Assembly: GCA_016647705.1 (NCBI GenBank)
Contig: JAENRU010000484.1
Span: forward strand, 620,001 to 684,000
Source: Eucommia ulmoides
Lineage: Eukaryota; Streptophyta; Magnoliopsida; Garryales; Eucommiaceae
Reading direction: 5' to 3'
DNA length: 64,000 bases
In this document: one piece after another, positions 11,204 to 27,480 of the stretch
Layout: each line of letters opens with the position of its first letter
How positions within the stretch are numbered: position 1 is the stretch's first letter
Notes under the pieces: generated by a model
Told to the model about the DNA's origin: nothing
Seen by the model: the letters and a program-made list of their open reading frames with translations, nothing else
Database searches by the model: none
Translations under genes and position numbers: made by a program

Positions 11204-11465
11204 TTCTCCCCTAAAGGGGTGTGGTTTATATTCTCCCCATAAGGGGTATGAATTTTTGACGATGTGGTGTGAAAATGTATTTCTTCCCGTGAAGGATGTG
11301 GATTTTTAACTATACTGATGATTTTGACGATCTCATGGTTGTTCTCCCCGAAAGGAGTGTGGATTATATTTCTCCCCGTAAGGAGTGTGGATTCTTCCCA
11401 TGGGATGTGGATGTTTCTCCCCGTAAGGGGTGTGGATTATATTTCTCCCCAAAAAGGGTTTGTAT
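11204..11465 (+). repeat. Short repeat array TCTCCCCGTAAGGAGTGTGGAT in LTR 2
   Basis: About seven degenerate copies of a unit of about 25-30 bases with the core TCTCCCC(G/A)TAAGG(G/A)GTGTGGAT. It sits just left of the conserved LTR core block. LTR 1 has (TCTGC)TTCGGCGAAGTGATG repeats at the same place, and the solo LTR has GTCCGGAGGGTGGTCC repeats. Confidence 0.8.
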
Positions 11466-11469
11466 ATTT

Positions 11470-11555
11470 CGTAGGAAGGCATTCCTACGAATGTTACGGT
11501 ACCGTTGCAACTCCCGATCGTCAGGTTAAACGATCACTATGGCTAGCCAGTGTGT
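11470..11555 (+). other. Conserved LTR core block, copy 2
   Basis: Same elements and order as at 7632-7720: GTAGGAAGGCATTCCTAC, TTACGGTACCGTTGCAACTC, CGATCGTCAGG, AACGATCACTATGG. Confidence 0.85.
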
Positions 11556-13176
11556 GTTGTAGTGGAGGGGTATTTTGAGATGTGGTGTTTTAACTTATAC
11601 TGGGTAATTTATTATTTATTATGGTAATTGGTATTATTTTATATTAAATGGGTTTGAATGGAACTTATACTTATTGCTTTATTTTCACTGCTTATATTTT
11701 CTAGATATGTGATGTTTATATACTTCCGCTTGATCCATTTAGATGTTGTAGAATGAATTATTATTTTAAAAATATTTTTACTAAGAAGGCAGTACACTAG
11801 CAGATGAAATTGCTAGGAGTCGGTCGGTCCCTTACTAGCGCTAGATAGAGTTATGCGGGTAACGCGAAGGAGTCATTTGAGAGAAATTTTGAGACGAGAT
11901 ATCATAAATGAAATCTAAGTGAGGTTCAGGGGATTTGTTTGATTGTTTTTATATTCGGGACGGTGTATCCCTATCAGATGGGATTATTATGTGTTGTATA
12001 GATTTACAATTTTGTTTATTGACGTATTAAGGTTGGCTAATCAGTTGGGCGGTGTCATGTCTATGTCACGTCGGCCCTACATGACGGGTGTCCGGGGTGG
12101 GGTGTGATAGTAGTCGTCCATAAAGATAACAAAGTAACGACAACCACCCATCGAGGCATGAGGAGAAGGCCCCCAAATATTAGATGAATTAGATCAAAGG
12201 GTGCAAGGAAAATAGGCTGACTCTCTTTGAATGGTAGGGCTGGTTGTTTGGAAAGTTGACAATGGATACATTTGAAAGACTCATGTTGAACTGAACCTAA
12301 CATACCACTAGAGATAAGCGATTTGAGTCGGTTAGATGAAGTGTGGCCAGGAGGAGTATGCATATATACTTCCTCAAGAAGATCGTTATTGAGAAATGTG
12401 TTTTTGTCATCCATTTGAAAAAGAGTCCATATTCGAATAGCGGCGACAGCAAGAAGTGTACGGACAGATGTTAGCCTTGCCACTAGAGCAAATGTCTTTT
12501 CATAGTCAATACTATATTCCTGAGCAAATCCATTGGCAACAAGTTGGGTTTTATATTCTTCAACAAAGCCATCAGAAAGCGTCTTGATGTTAAACACCCA
12601 TTTGCACCCAATAGGAGTTTTTCTAAGGAGTAGATCAACACTATCCTAGGTATGAGTTTTGGCGAGGGCATGAAGTTCTTCGTTCATTGCTTTCTGCCAA
12701 AGAGAATTAGTACTAGCCTTCTTAGAGGATTAAGGCTCATGTAGGTGAAGTATATTTTAAAAACAATGAAAATCTGAAATGTAATGTGGAGGATGAGTTA
12801 CCCTGGTAGAGTAGTAGGGGTGATCTGGGGCTTAGGTCTCAATAAAAGGCGGTACAGGATAGTCGGCCACAAGAGAAGTCTTTGGCATAGTTGCTGAAGT
12901 TGGAAATGTGAGATCAGATGATGGTTCTGGAGTGGGTTCTGCTAGTGGTTCTGGGGTGGACTCAACATAAGGGGCAGGACTGGGCTCAGCTAGTAGTGTT
13001 GGAGTGGACTCAACAATACTTGAAACTGTATCCTCTAAAAATAACTTAATTGATGGATCAGTAAAAAATCTAGAGTTGGTGAGGGTTAACATGTCAAATG
13101 ACCGTAAGGAAAAAAAATATTTGATGTTCCCAAAAAAAACATGCCGCGAGATACGAAAGGTTTTAGAAATGGGATC

Positions 13177-14411
13177 CTAGTACCGATACCGTTTATGTTC
13201 GATGCCATATCTAATAAAACAACATAGACGAGCCCTTGATTCCAATTTGTTGTGTTCATGTGATTTGACAAGAACAAAACAAGCGCAATCAAAGACTCTG
13301 AGTGCAGAGTAATTGAGAGGTTTACCTAAAAGGTGCTCAAATGAAAACTGGTTTTGGATTGTAGTAGAAAGGACACGGTTTATTGTATAGACGGCTATGA
13401 AAGTAACATCACCTCGACAACGCTCAGGACATGATAAAGAAATAAGAAGAGCACGAACTGTGTCAAGAATATGTCTATGTTTGTGTTCGGCTAGTCCATT
13501 TTGTTGGGATGTACTAGGACATGAGCGATGAAGGAACGTGTCATTTTTGCAAAGTAGGCTAAGAAAAGCACGATCCTTGTATTCCATTGCATTATCTGAG
13601 CAAAAAATTTTGATAATTCTAAAAAATTGTGTTTGAACCATAGAGAAAAACTCAGAATATATTTGGAATAGTTCGGATCGATGTTTCATAAGAAACAACC
13701 ATGTATATCGAGAATAATCGTCCTCAAAGATAACAAAGTAACGACAACCACCCATCGAGGCATTAGGATAAGGCCCCCAAATATCAGATGAATTAGATCA
13801 AATGGTGCAAGGAAAATATACTGACTCTCTTTGAAAGGTAGTGCTGGTTGTTTGGCAAGTTGGCAATGGATACATTTGAAAGACTCATGTTGAACTAAAC
13901 CTAACTGACCACTAGAGAGAAGCGATTTGAGTTGGCTAGATGAAGTGTGGCCTAACCGAGCATGCCAAAGTTGGGATGGTGAGAGAGACACTGGTGGTTG
14001 TGGAGATAAGGATGAGGAAGATGATACTGGCGATAGTGGTGAGGTTGCACAGGTTGATGAAGGGATATTTGGTTGTGGTGATGGTGGAGTCAAAGATAGA
14101 AGGTGTAAACTGGTAAGTTCAAATAGGCGTCCAACCTTACGACTAGTCCCAAGAATTTCTCCTGTCCGAGGATCCTGCACACGATAACCACTATTAGAAA
14201 ATATGACTTCAAATCCCAATTCACAAAGTTGCCCAACAGACAAGAGATTTAAGGTGAGATTTGGAATCAAATACGTGTCAAGAATAGAAAAATGGGAAGT
14301 AGAAACCTGACCGGTATGTGTAACAGGCATTTGAGAACCATCAACAGTATAAATACTAGGAATATTCATCGCGTATAGTTTAGTGAAAAAAATATTGGGA
14401 TCAGATGTCAT
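13177..14411 (-). pseudogene. Copia GAG-pre-integrase and integrase core
   Basis: Two overlapping frames (13686-14411 and 13177-13755) cover the region, so one frameshift lies near 13700-13755. Landmarks are IPNLTLNLLSVGQL, WHARLGHTSSSQLKSL, the Cys pair in KCIHCQLAKQ, FEDDYSRYTWLFLMK (first Asp region), CSDNAMEY (second Asp) and QQNGLAEHKHRHILD (catalytic Glu). All three integrase acids appear retained. The element is nevertheless dead because of the frameshift and the missing pol end. Confidence 0.85.
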
Positions 14412-15119
14412 GTAATTACAACAGACAGAATCAAAGAATCAAGAGGAATTACCTATAGTAAGGGAGAGAGCAGGGGAAAGATTTGTACCAATACCAATTT
14501 TGGAGAAGATATGAATGAGGAATTAGGCCAAATCTGCAATAGATATGGTGACAGTAGATGAGGTAGGGTCTGAACCCTCTTTAGCATTGATAATGAGCGA
14601 AGAGCCCATAGGAAGCTGTTGAACCTGGAAAAACTGTTGTAATTGATGGATTCAGAATACTGAAATTGTCCAAGAACCGGTCTATACTCGTGAAGAACCA
14701 ATTGAGAGCCCCTTGAACCAATCAAAACTCCGTGATGAACCGAATCAACAATATAAAGATAACTATATTGTATGATCCAAATTTGATGAAACGAAAATAC
14801 AAATAAATCCATAATACTGAAATTATTGAGGAACAGATATTGAATCTTCAAGGACCGGGTAGAAAACGAGTGAACTGTCGGGACCACACGGATATAACAG
14901 AAAGTATATTCTGTGAGCCTCAAATCACAAAACGGAGGTCAGAAACAGAATTAGAATACCGAAAAACCCCAGGAACCGGTCCAACTTCTCAGAAAATTGG
15001 TCAAAAAAAGGTCTGAACCAGTCCAAGGAAACAAGAGGCGCGTGAGATCTGAGATGGAGTCGACACAGAAACTTTGGGACAAGTGTGAGAGCGCATTCCA
15101 AGTAAAACATTATTGATTT

Positions 15120-15415
15120 TTGCTCCATTGGAATTGCCTCGTCAATACGGTTCCAATGGTATATTATGAGATAGATTTCGAGCTCTGGTTGAGGAGGTAA
15201 AGTCCAAAATTCGAGACAGTGCGAGCAGGCGAATGGATCTAACCTGAATCGGGAGCAGAATTTTTGGGTCGCGCGTGTGGGCGCGTTCAACGTCGTACAA
15301 TGATGAATCTTACTTAGTTGGAATCGTCTCGTCGAGATGGTTCTGATGGTATAGTGTAAGATGGATTTGGAGCCCTAGTTGAGGAAGTAGAGCCCAAAAT
15401 CTGAGACAACGCAAT
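15120..15415 (-). repeat. Degenerate tandem duplication in copia leader
   Basis: Segments at about 15110-15235 and 15300-15415 are diverged copies. Both contain a TTGGAAT(C/T)G(T/C)CTCGTC stretch, GGTATA(G/T)T and a TAGAGCCCAAAAT-like stretch. They produce similar residues in two separate minus-strand frames (14925-15290 and 15310-15561), which therefore look like repeat artefacts rather than genes. Confidence 0.65.
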
Positions 15416-15616
15416 TTGGGGGTACTGTAGGCTATGGGAGGCGCGTGTGGGCTCGTTGGTACTTCGGTGGCGGTGATTTTGGTGGTGTGGTGGTTATTGA
15501 TACCGAAGTGGTAATGAAGCCTAAAACAGCGCCGAAAATCATGAAAGAAAAGCGAAGACAACGACGGAAGCTTTAGGATTTCAAAAAAAAATGTTTAGAA
15601 AGAACAGATTCAGGAA

Positions 15617-15635
15617 AGACTTGATCTTGATACCA
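15617..15635 (-). promoter_or_regulatory. Copia primer-binding site
   Basis: On the minus strand TGGTATCAAGATCAAG directly follows the LTR end, matching the usual plant copia primer-binding start TGGTATCA. Confidence 0.75.
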
Positions 15636-15883
15636 TGTTAAGATAATTGAGAAGTGAGAAACATGAACGATATATCGAATAGTATGAGAAAAGATACAAA
15701 GAATACAGCACTATACACAAATATTTATAAGAGAAGTAGGGGTTATAATTTTACCTTAATGGGCCAAATGGATAAAATCCATTATTATATTTACAAATAG
15801 AATAAAGGGTAAAAAGTGAGAACATTTCAAAATTAAAGATTTCTTTATAATTTCTCGGACTCGCAATCTTCAAGTTGTTTACA
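15636..15883 (-). mobile_element. 5' LTR of the broken copia element
   Basis: On the minus strand it begins TGTAAACAACTTGAAG and ends CAATTATCTTAACA next to the primer-binding site. A TATAAATA-type box lies inside (about 15720-15730). The left (TTAACA) end is secure from the primer-binding site; the outer end is chosen from the TGT/ACA termini and could be off by some bases. No second LTR was found in the window. Confidence 0.6.
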
Positions 15884-16067
15884 TATTAAATATTATTTTA
15901 ATACTTTTTTACAGAAAAATGATGTGTTTGAGCATGTTTACAATTTCATAGTAAATCGGATTTTGAAAATCCGATTATTGAAAGTCAGATTTTTAAAATT
16001 CGACTTTAGCATTAAAAAAAAAAAAGAGAGAGATAACAAGAGATTAAGGCCCCGTTTGGTTAGGCCA
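15884..16067. other. Short AT-rich interval
   Basis: AT-rich sequence with an A-run at about 16013-16024 and GGCCCCGTTTGGTTAGG just before the next element. No gene seen. Confidence 0.7.
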
Positions 16068-16704
16068 CGTTTGGTTAGTGTTCCCAACCCAATCCAACCC
16101 AACCCAAAAATTTTGGGTTTGATTTTTGAGAACGCATTTGGCAAACACAAAACTCAACCTAACCCAACCCAAAAAATAGGAATTGATTCTCAAAATCTTA
16201 AAGAAACAAGAAACAAAAAAAAGTTATTTCTTTTTGTGCCTAAAAAGCTCAACCCAAAGTTCTCAACTTCCGTCTTCATCTGCCGGCTGACCACCACCAC
16301 CCGCCGCCACCGGCCACCGTCTGGTGACCATCGCCAGCCGTCGCCGCCGCTGCCGTCCGGCGACCGGCCGCCATCTCCGGCAACCTCCGGCGACCGTCGC
16401 TGGCCACCTCCGCCGCCCCGCCGGCCGTCCGGCTACCACCGTCGCCATCTGACACACCACTGTCGCCAGCGTCCGGCCACCGTCCGCCGCCGCCGCCGTC
16501 CTTCGCCAAACACAAAAAAAATATTCAAAAAAAATAAATTAGTTTTAGGATAAAATCGTTACCAAACACATTCTGTTCTCAGCACAAAACAAAAATTATC
16601 GTTACCAAACGCAATTCTGTTCCCAAAATTCTCAACCCAACCCAATTCAACTCAACCTAACCCATTCCAGTTGGGTTCAGAAAAGTGAGAACACTAACCA
16701 AACG
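16068..16704. mobile_element. Non-autonomous terminal-inverted-repeat element, copy a
   Basis: Outer ends are CGTTTGGTTAGTGTTC and the inverse GAACACTAACCAAACG. Sub-terminal AACCCAACCC-rich arms (GTTGGG on the other side) flank a GC-rich centre (about 16265-16505) of CCGGC/CCGCC repeats. That centre gives Arg/Pro-rich frames on one strand and Gly/Ala-rich frames on the other. No transposase is encoded. Superfamily undetermined; GTTTGGTTAG ends are frequent in plant MITE-like elements. Confidence 0.65.
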
Positions 16705-17219
16705 CCACCTTAATGTTCCTAACCAAACCCAACCCAACCCAACCCAATCCAAAAATTTTGGGTTTGATTTTTGGGAACGCGTTTGGCAAACACAAAACTC
16801 AACCCAAAAAATAGGAATTGATTCTCAAAATCTTAAAGAAACCAGAAACAAAAAAAAATTGTTTCTTTTTGTACCCAAAAAACTCAACCCAAAGTTCTCA
16901 ACTTCCGACTTCATCTGCCGGCCGACCACCACCGCCCGCCGCCGGCCACTGTCCGGCGAGCGACCGCCATCTCCGACCACCTCCGGCGACTGTCCGCGCC
17001 TCCGGAGACCGTCGCCGGCCACCTCCGCCGCCGCCACCAAACAAAAAAAAAAAATCAAAAAAAAAAAAATTAGTTTTAGGATAAAATCGTTACCAAACAC
17101 ATTATGTTCTTAGTACAAAACAAAAATTGTCGTTACCAAACGTAATTCTGTTCCCAAAATTTTTAACTCAACCCAACTCATTCCAGTTGGGTTCAGAAAA
17201 GTGGGACACTAACCAAACG
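16705..17219. mobile_element. Second head-to-tail copy of the same element, left-truncated (copy b)
   Basis: It repeats the copy-a interior in the same order: CCAAAAATTTTGGGTTTG, AACGCGTTTGGCAAACAC, GGAATTGATTCTCAAAATC, a GC-rich centre at 16915-17035 and ATTCCAGTTGGGTTCAG. It ends GACACTAACCAAACG at 17219. The left end starts within the AACCCAACCC arm (GTTCCTAACCAAACC), so the left terminal repeat is missing or altered. A related fragment lies at 60063-60240. Confidence 0.65.
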
Positions 17220-17539
17220 CCACCTAAATCTCCGGTTATACGGTAAAATTGATTTTTTTTATGTTTTATTTAAATGGTAGACGGACTTGGGATCTTTTAC
17301 AAAACAAACGATAAAACATTAACCGAACAATGCTTAGTGGCGTTTTTCAGTGTTTTAGTCCTCAGATCTCTATTTTTATTCTCATACCATTTGGGATAAA
17401 AAAAAAAAAAAAAAAAAATCTTTCATATTATGTTCTAAAATTATTTTATTTTTATCCCATAGAGTGGAGTCTGAAATCTGAAACAAAAATAAATTATTCA
17501 GTGAAGTGGAATTGCAACATCTTACATAGATGGGGTCGT

Positions 17540-17745
17540 CTTCATTTACATAGATGTGTGTGTGCGAGAGAGACGTCGGCAGGTTGAGCAGTCTTGTAAG
17601 GGTTGGGCCTCCAGAAGCCAATGCCACCGAACTGAGTCGCCATCTTCTTCACCGACTCGAAGGGAGCTGAGGTGTCGATTTCGACCCTAAAATCCGTCGC
17701 CGTCCCATTTTTGTCCGCCGATGCGGCGTGGAGAAATCACCCATC
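17540..17745 (-). pseudogene. Fragment resembling N-terminus of a WEB/PMI2-type (DUF827) protein
   Basis: Minus-strand translation from about 17745 to 17580 reads RVEIDTSAPFESVKK followed by FGGIGFWRPN, like the conserved start of plant WEB-family coiled-coil proteins, as recalled from the family. There is no in-frame start: a stop lies about 12 codons upstream of the motif. Nothing coiled-coil-like follows before another stop at about 17535. It is therefore a lone exon or, more likely, a captured or relict fragment. It could be a chance resemblance. Confidence 0.35.
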
Positions 17746-18374
17746 CGATGATCCAGTTGAAGAAGAAGGAAAAATGTTAAAGGCAAGAAAACATTTCGAT
17801 TCATTGAAGAAGAAAAATAAAAAGACTAAAATACCACTATTAAATGTCGTGTGCAGTGCACATGGTTATTTTTCCGTACACTTTGGATAAAAAATTTAAC
17901 AGATGACCATTCAAAACTGAGTGTATACTTAGAAGGTTTAAACAAAAACAAAACAAATTTTTTACATTACATAATAAAAATTTGTCAATAGTTAGAAAGT
18001 TTAAAAATAATTTGTCCTAAAAAAATGACAATAATTTAACAAAAAAGGCTCTTTCGTCACAAAAGCTACAATTCCTTCTCTCAACTCAACGATTATGCCT
18101 TGAAGAAGATAGAAGTCGTGCGACAACAAAGAAGCAATATTTATTGTTACTTTAATTTAATTTTTTTTAATATTATTGAAGTAAGAGATAATATAAGATT
18201 TAAACTAAATAAAAATAAGGCCTATTTATTATTGGCCCCAAGGCCCAACCCTATATTAACCATTTGCCCATATACCAATAGATATTTAGAAGAAAACCCA
18301 TGTTTTGGCCGTGTGATTCCACCAAGACTGCCAGTGCGTGAGTGTGTGATAATATAGGAAATGAGTTTTTTTTT
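17746..18374. other. AT-rich non-coding interval
   Basis: No gene found. It contains A-rich and T-rich tracts and ordinary AT-rich DNA. Short reading frames (17672-17890, 18100-18357) lack any family signature. Confidence 0.6.
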
Positions 18375-18397
18375 GGGGGCGGGGGGGGGGGGGGGGG
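18375..18397 (+). repeat. Poly(G) run (GGGGGC then 17 G)
   Basis: A 23-base stretch that is all G except one C, following nine T. It is able to form G-quadruplex structure and prone to slippage, so the exact length may be an assembly estimate. Confidence 0.9.
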
Positions 18398-18540
18398 AAG
18401 AAAAGCTACCACCATTTCCATCAATAGTGATTCTCATATCAACCTTCCAAAAGTTCTCCACTATTCATCTTCTTCCCAAAAATGTTTTGGCATTCTATTA
18501 GGTAAAGAACTCGTGGGGATATGTCTAATATATTGATAGG

Positions 18541-18745
18541 CCTTAGAGCCCATATTAAAATTGCGAAAAACAAACAAGCCAAAACCAAAGGCCACTTTCA
18601 AAGAACAATTGGCCAAATAATGAGCGACAATTGGGTCATGCTCTTCTTACTATCCAATCAATTCACCATCCCCAGTGGACACAGGGTACTTACCCCGGGG
18701 CCTCTCTCCAGAGCCTCTACTCTTCTATCAATACAACCACAGTGC

Positions 18746-18746
<1 letters not shown>
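18541..18746. repeat. Repeat R, copy 1 (left edge of duplicon A)
   Basis: A block with GGCCACTTTCAAAGAACA, AATAATGAGCGACAATTGGG, ATTCACCATCCCCAG and TCTATCAATACAACCAC. Other copies are at 28390-28590 and 42080-42265. It borders the GH1 pseudogene at 18746 and is the likely substrate for the unequal exchange that duplicated the locus. No coding role is visible. Confidence 0.75.
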
Positions 18747-20986
<2,240 letters not shown>

Positions 20987-21042
20987 AACTGTTCTTCAAC
21001 TTTATGAAAATGAATGCATGCATGTTGCATATTCTCATGTGG

Positions 21043-21050
21043 TTTTTATA
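21043..21050 (-). promoter_or_regulatory. TATA box of the duplicon A GH1 pseudogene
   Basis: TATAAAAA on the minus strand, 57 bases upstream of the pseudogene start codon. The whole segment 21005-21378 is absent from duplicon B, so the B copy has lost this promoter. Confidence 0.5.
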
Positions 21051-21223
21051 GACAAACAAATAAAGGATCAGAGAAGATTGCATGATAAAGCATGACGGTC
21101 AATGTTGTAGGCGACCAGGGGCTCTGAATTTACACTATTCAATTCAAGGAAGAGAGGAACACATGATTGATCCACAATTACCCCCACTAATCTTCATCTT
21201 CTGTCATTTCCTCTCTCTCAATG

Positions 21224-21224
<1 letters not shown>

Positions 21225-21262
<38 letters not shown>
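21225..21262. repeat. (TA)n microsatellite
   Basis: About 19 TA units upstream of the secreted-type GH1 pseudogene, inside the part absent from duplicon B. Confidence 0.95.
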
Positions 21263-21265
<3 letters not shown>

Positions 21266-21942
21266 GACCCAAACTTAGTTTTAATCAATGATAATTTTTT
21301 TGTTTTTGTTAAGAAAAATTATAAAAATATTTTAAGAATAATTATTATCACCAAATGCAATTTTGTGTTGTTTTCGGAATAACAGAACACAATTCTCATC
21401 TTGTTTTATTGAGAGTAAAAATAAAAAAAGCAAAAACGTTAATCAAACATCACCTAATTGATGTGTTTTTTATTTTTTAAACGTGTAGTTGTTATCGAAA
21501 GGAACTTCTCGGTGACTTTATTCACAAATTTAATTAAAAAAGTCAAAAAAACAGTCTTTTTGTTCATGACTTTGAATAAACTTTTGCGCTTTACCAAATC
21601 AAAATTAAGACACGTGCAGCTTCCATCTAAAACCTTAGCTCGAGATTGAGACATCAAATAAAATATTAGACAGAGAAAAATAATAATTAAATCTAAATTT
21701 AATTTTGAGAAAATGATACATTAAGTTACTTGACTTGGACAATTATCATAAACGTGGAAAAGTAAATCTCTAATTCTAGTGGCTGAATTGTCAAATTAAT
21801 ATTCAAGATTTCTAGTCAAAAAACCAATCGATCACAACGATGTTATTTCAAACTCCGATGTTATAAAACTTCAACAGCGTATGATCCATAAAATAAACGT
21901 TAAATCCATGGAACAATTTCATTAATTCATTGACTCCATTCG
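21263..21942. other. Intergenic DNA shared with duplicon B
   Basis: Collinear with 49925-51325 apart from an 860 bp insertion in B (50262-51121). AT-rich, no gene seen. At 21942 collinearity jumps to B position about 53680, showing that A has lost about 2.35 kb, or never had part of it. Confidence 0.75.
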
Positions 21943-22209
21943 CCACAAGCAAATATCAATTTTTCATCAAATTTCTCCACCTCAAACTCAATGTAGTTTG
22001 AAACTTTTCAGATCTGGCTTCCTTTAGATCGTTTTAAGTCATTCATGAGAACCATCGTATCACTGAACAACTTTTTTTGTCAGGAATACACCACTGACAA
22101 AATTCATTATTCATCGATAATTACTGTTCACGTGAATAGTAATTCGCAACGACTTCAAGATCCACCGACCAGAAATAGTACACCATGGAACTGACGCTAT
22201 GATACCAGT
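21943..22209 (-). mobile_element. Remnant of copia internal region, duplicon A
   Basis: Matches the right part of the B copia internal region (53680-53978). On the minus strand it starts at the primer-binding site ACTGGTATCATAGC adjoining the LTR. The left part of the element and the 3' LTR are deleted. Confidence 0.75.
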
Positions 22210-22695
22210 TGTTGGGAATTTCAGACTAATTTTCAAATTCCCTCACAAAATTCAATTAGCAGAATATCAATAATAACTGAGAAATTAGAAAATACAACAC
22301 AAGAATTATGGTGAAAACTTCGAAACCGGAGAAAAACCATTATTGTTGTCAAAAGATAACCAGAGAAAATTCACTATGTGGAAAATTGTTACTACCACAT
22401 TTCCAGTAATTTTCCCTCACACCCAAAACTCAAAGAATACAAAATCTCCAAAAAAAAAAAAAACAGTCATTACAAAGCATACCCATAACCCATATTAGAG
22501 AGCTAAATGTTCTCTCAATATTCATATCTCTATATTTTGGGACTACATCTTGGCACACTTACACAAAAGAAGGAACATAAGAGGTTTTTATGTAACCTCC
22601 TAAACAAGCCAAAAGGTGTAAGATTCTCCACAAAACATGGTTTCCATGTTTTTTTTTTTCAATACACGCATCATTTTATTTAGCCATTTCCAACA
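22210..22695 (-). mobile_element. Copia 5' LTR, duplicon A (486 bp)
   Basis: Plus-strand ends are TGTTGGGAATTTC and CATTTCCAACA, a TGTTGG/CCAACA terminal inverted repeat. The outer flank ATAGT at 22696-22700 equals the target duplication of the complete B insertion. This copy retains the uninterrupted LTR in which the B copy later received a Tekay solo LTR. Confidence 0.85.
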
Positions 22696-22849
22696 ATAGT
22701 CTACCTCAAGGTGTTTTGTTTTGGCATAAAAAATTAAGTTAGCAGTAACAGCCAATGTTGGCTAATTGTATCGTGGAATGTCATCGCCAGCTGTATATAA
22801 TAATATAAATCAATCTCATTAAAAAAGAGCAGTGTCGATGGATGCATTT

Positions 22850-22876
22850 TCCTTTTTTTTTTTTTTTTTTTTTTTT
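22850..22876 (+). repeat. Poly(T) tract downstream of the intact GH1 gene
   Basis: A T-run of about 26 bases interrupted by one G. The B copy at 57394-57412 differs in length. Confidence 0.85.
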
Positions 22877-23095
22877 GTTTTTCTAAAAGGAAAAGAAAGA
22901 AAGAAAGAAATTTATTATTAGGCACCATGAATTGAGATAGTTAAAAAGGTATAAAACTTCAAAAAACAAACACCAACCAAAAGCTCAACAACCGTGCAAA
23001 AAGAAAAAAGAACAAACTTATTGATCAAACAAACAAGTAGTGAATTGCTAGTCATTCAAGGAAAGATCGATGACGGGAGGCAGCGGGATGTGATC

Positions 23096-26988
<3,893 letters not shown>

Positions 26989-27077
26989 TCTCTCTCTAAA
27001 TACAACGTTAAATATATGAATATAAGATGTCTCTCTCTCTATAAATATATTGTGCTCTACATGCATGCCAATCCCGG

Positions 27078-27085
27078 TTTATATA
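27078..27085 (-). promoter_or_regulatory. TATA box of the intact GH1 gene
   Basis: TATATAAA on the minus strand, 90 bases upstream of the start codon, followed by a CATGCATG (RY-type) palindrome and a GA-rich leader. The same sequence is preserved upstream of the B copy at 59761-59768. This start was chosen because it lies in frame with conserved GAAGASYQ and just after the GA-rich leader; an upstream in-frame Met at 27066 would fall at or before the likely transcription start. Confidence 0.65.
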
Positions 27086-27118
27086 GAACCTCGGGGCAGC
27101 TCATATTCAAACGAGTGT

Positions 27119-27480
27119 AAGTGTGGCTGGTAAACAAAATAAGACTACAGTTGTATAAATTCATCAAACAATGCCAATGGGCGCAAAAACATGTCACATG
27201 CCAAAAAAGTAAACAAATCAATGCAAAGGGACTTGATATCAAATATAGTACAGATGGTCCACTATGTAACAAACCACTGTACATGCGCATGTTAGGGTTC
27301 TTAAATTTTGAAATTCAGTCTTTTATCGAAACCGTCTAGTGCAGCAATTTTTTTGAAAAATTTAATAATTTTGTCAAAATTTTAAAATCGCTGCACGCCA
27401 TGAAATTTACAGAGATTTTTATAAAGTACAATAATTTTTTATTTCTGGAAAAATTACTATGGCGCAAACATTGTATGTGC
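27119..27480. repeat. Repeat P, copy 1, upstream of the intact GH1 gene
   Basis: Begins where A/B homology ends. About 27160-27400 recurs at 29615-29845: ATGCCAA, AGACTTGATATCAAATA-type sequence, CACTGTACATGCGCATGTTAG, CCGTCTAGTGCAGCAA. A shorter related piece is at 29335-29450. No gene. It may carry upstream regulatory sequence copied with the gene. Confidence 0.75.

Larger units (their letters stand above)
9300..12108 (+). mobile_element. Tekay-type LTR 2 (2.8 kb)
   Basis: Starts TGTAAGATCCCGATTTAGC and ends near GGGGTGTGATA, where copia sequence begins. It shares the flanks and core block of LTR 1, but the interior from 9440 to 10470 is a different GC-rich, GT-rich tract followed by an A-rich tract. 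That tract produces several long low-complexity frames on both strands that are not judged genes. Confidence 0.85.
12109..15635 (-). pseudogene. Broken Ty1/copia internal region with duplicated integrase segment
   Basis: Reading leftward on the minus strand: non-coding leader (15635 to about 14930), a degenerate protease region (about 14430-14330), GAG-pre-integrase and integrase (14411-13177), a Pro/Ser-rich linker (13092-12832) and the first part of reverse transcriptase (about 12700-12350). It then switches abruptly at about 12348 back to a second copy of the GAG-pre-integrase/integrase start (12348-12109). The RT piece ends at the VYMHTPPG motif and is joined to GHTSSNRLKSL; both sequences carry Gly-His-Thr-type bases at the joint, suggesting microhomology. 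The remainder of RT, RNase H and the 3' LTR are missing, cut by Tekay LTR 2 at 12108. A recognisable gag zinc knuckle was not found. Confidence 0.8.

Noticed and set aside
16263-16515. Gly/Ala-rich and Pro/Arg-rich frames in the GC-rich core
   Set aside because: Both strands are open because of CCG/CGG repeats; no start context, domain or splice structure.
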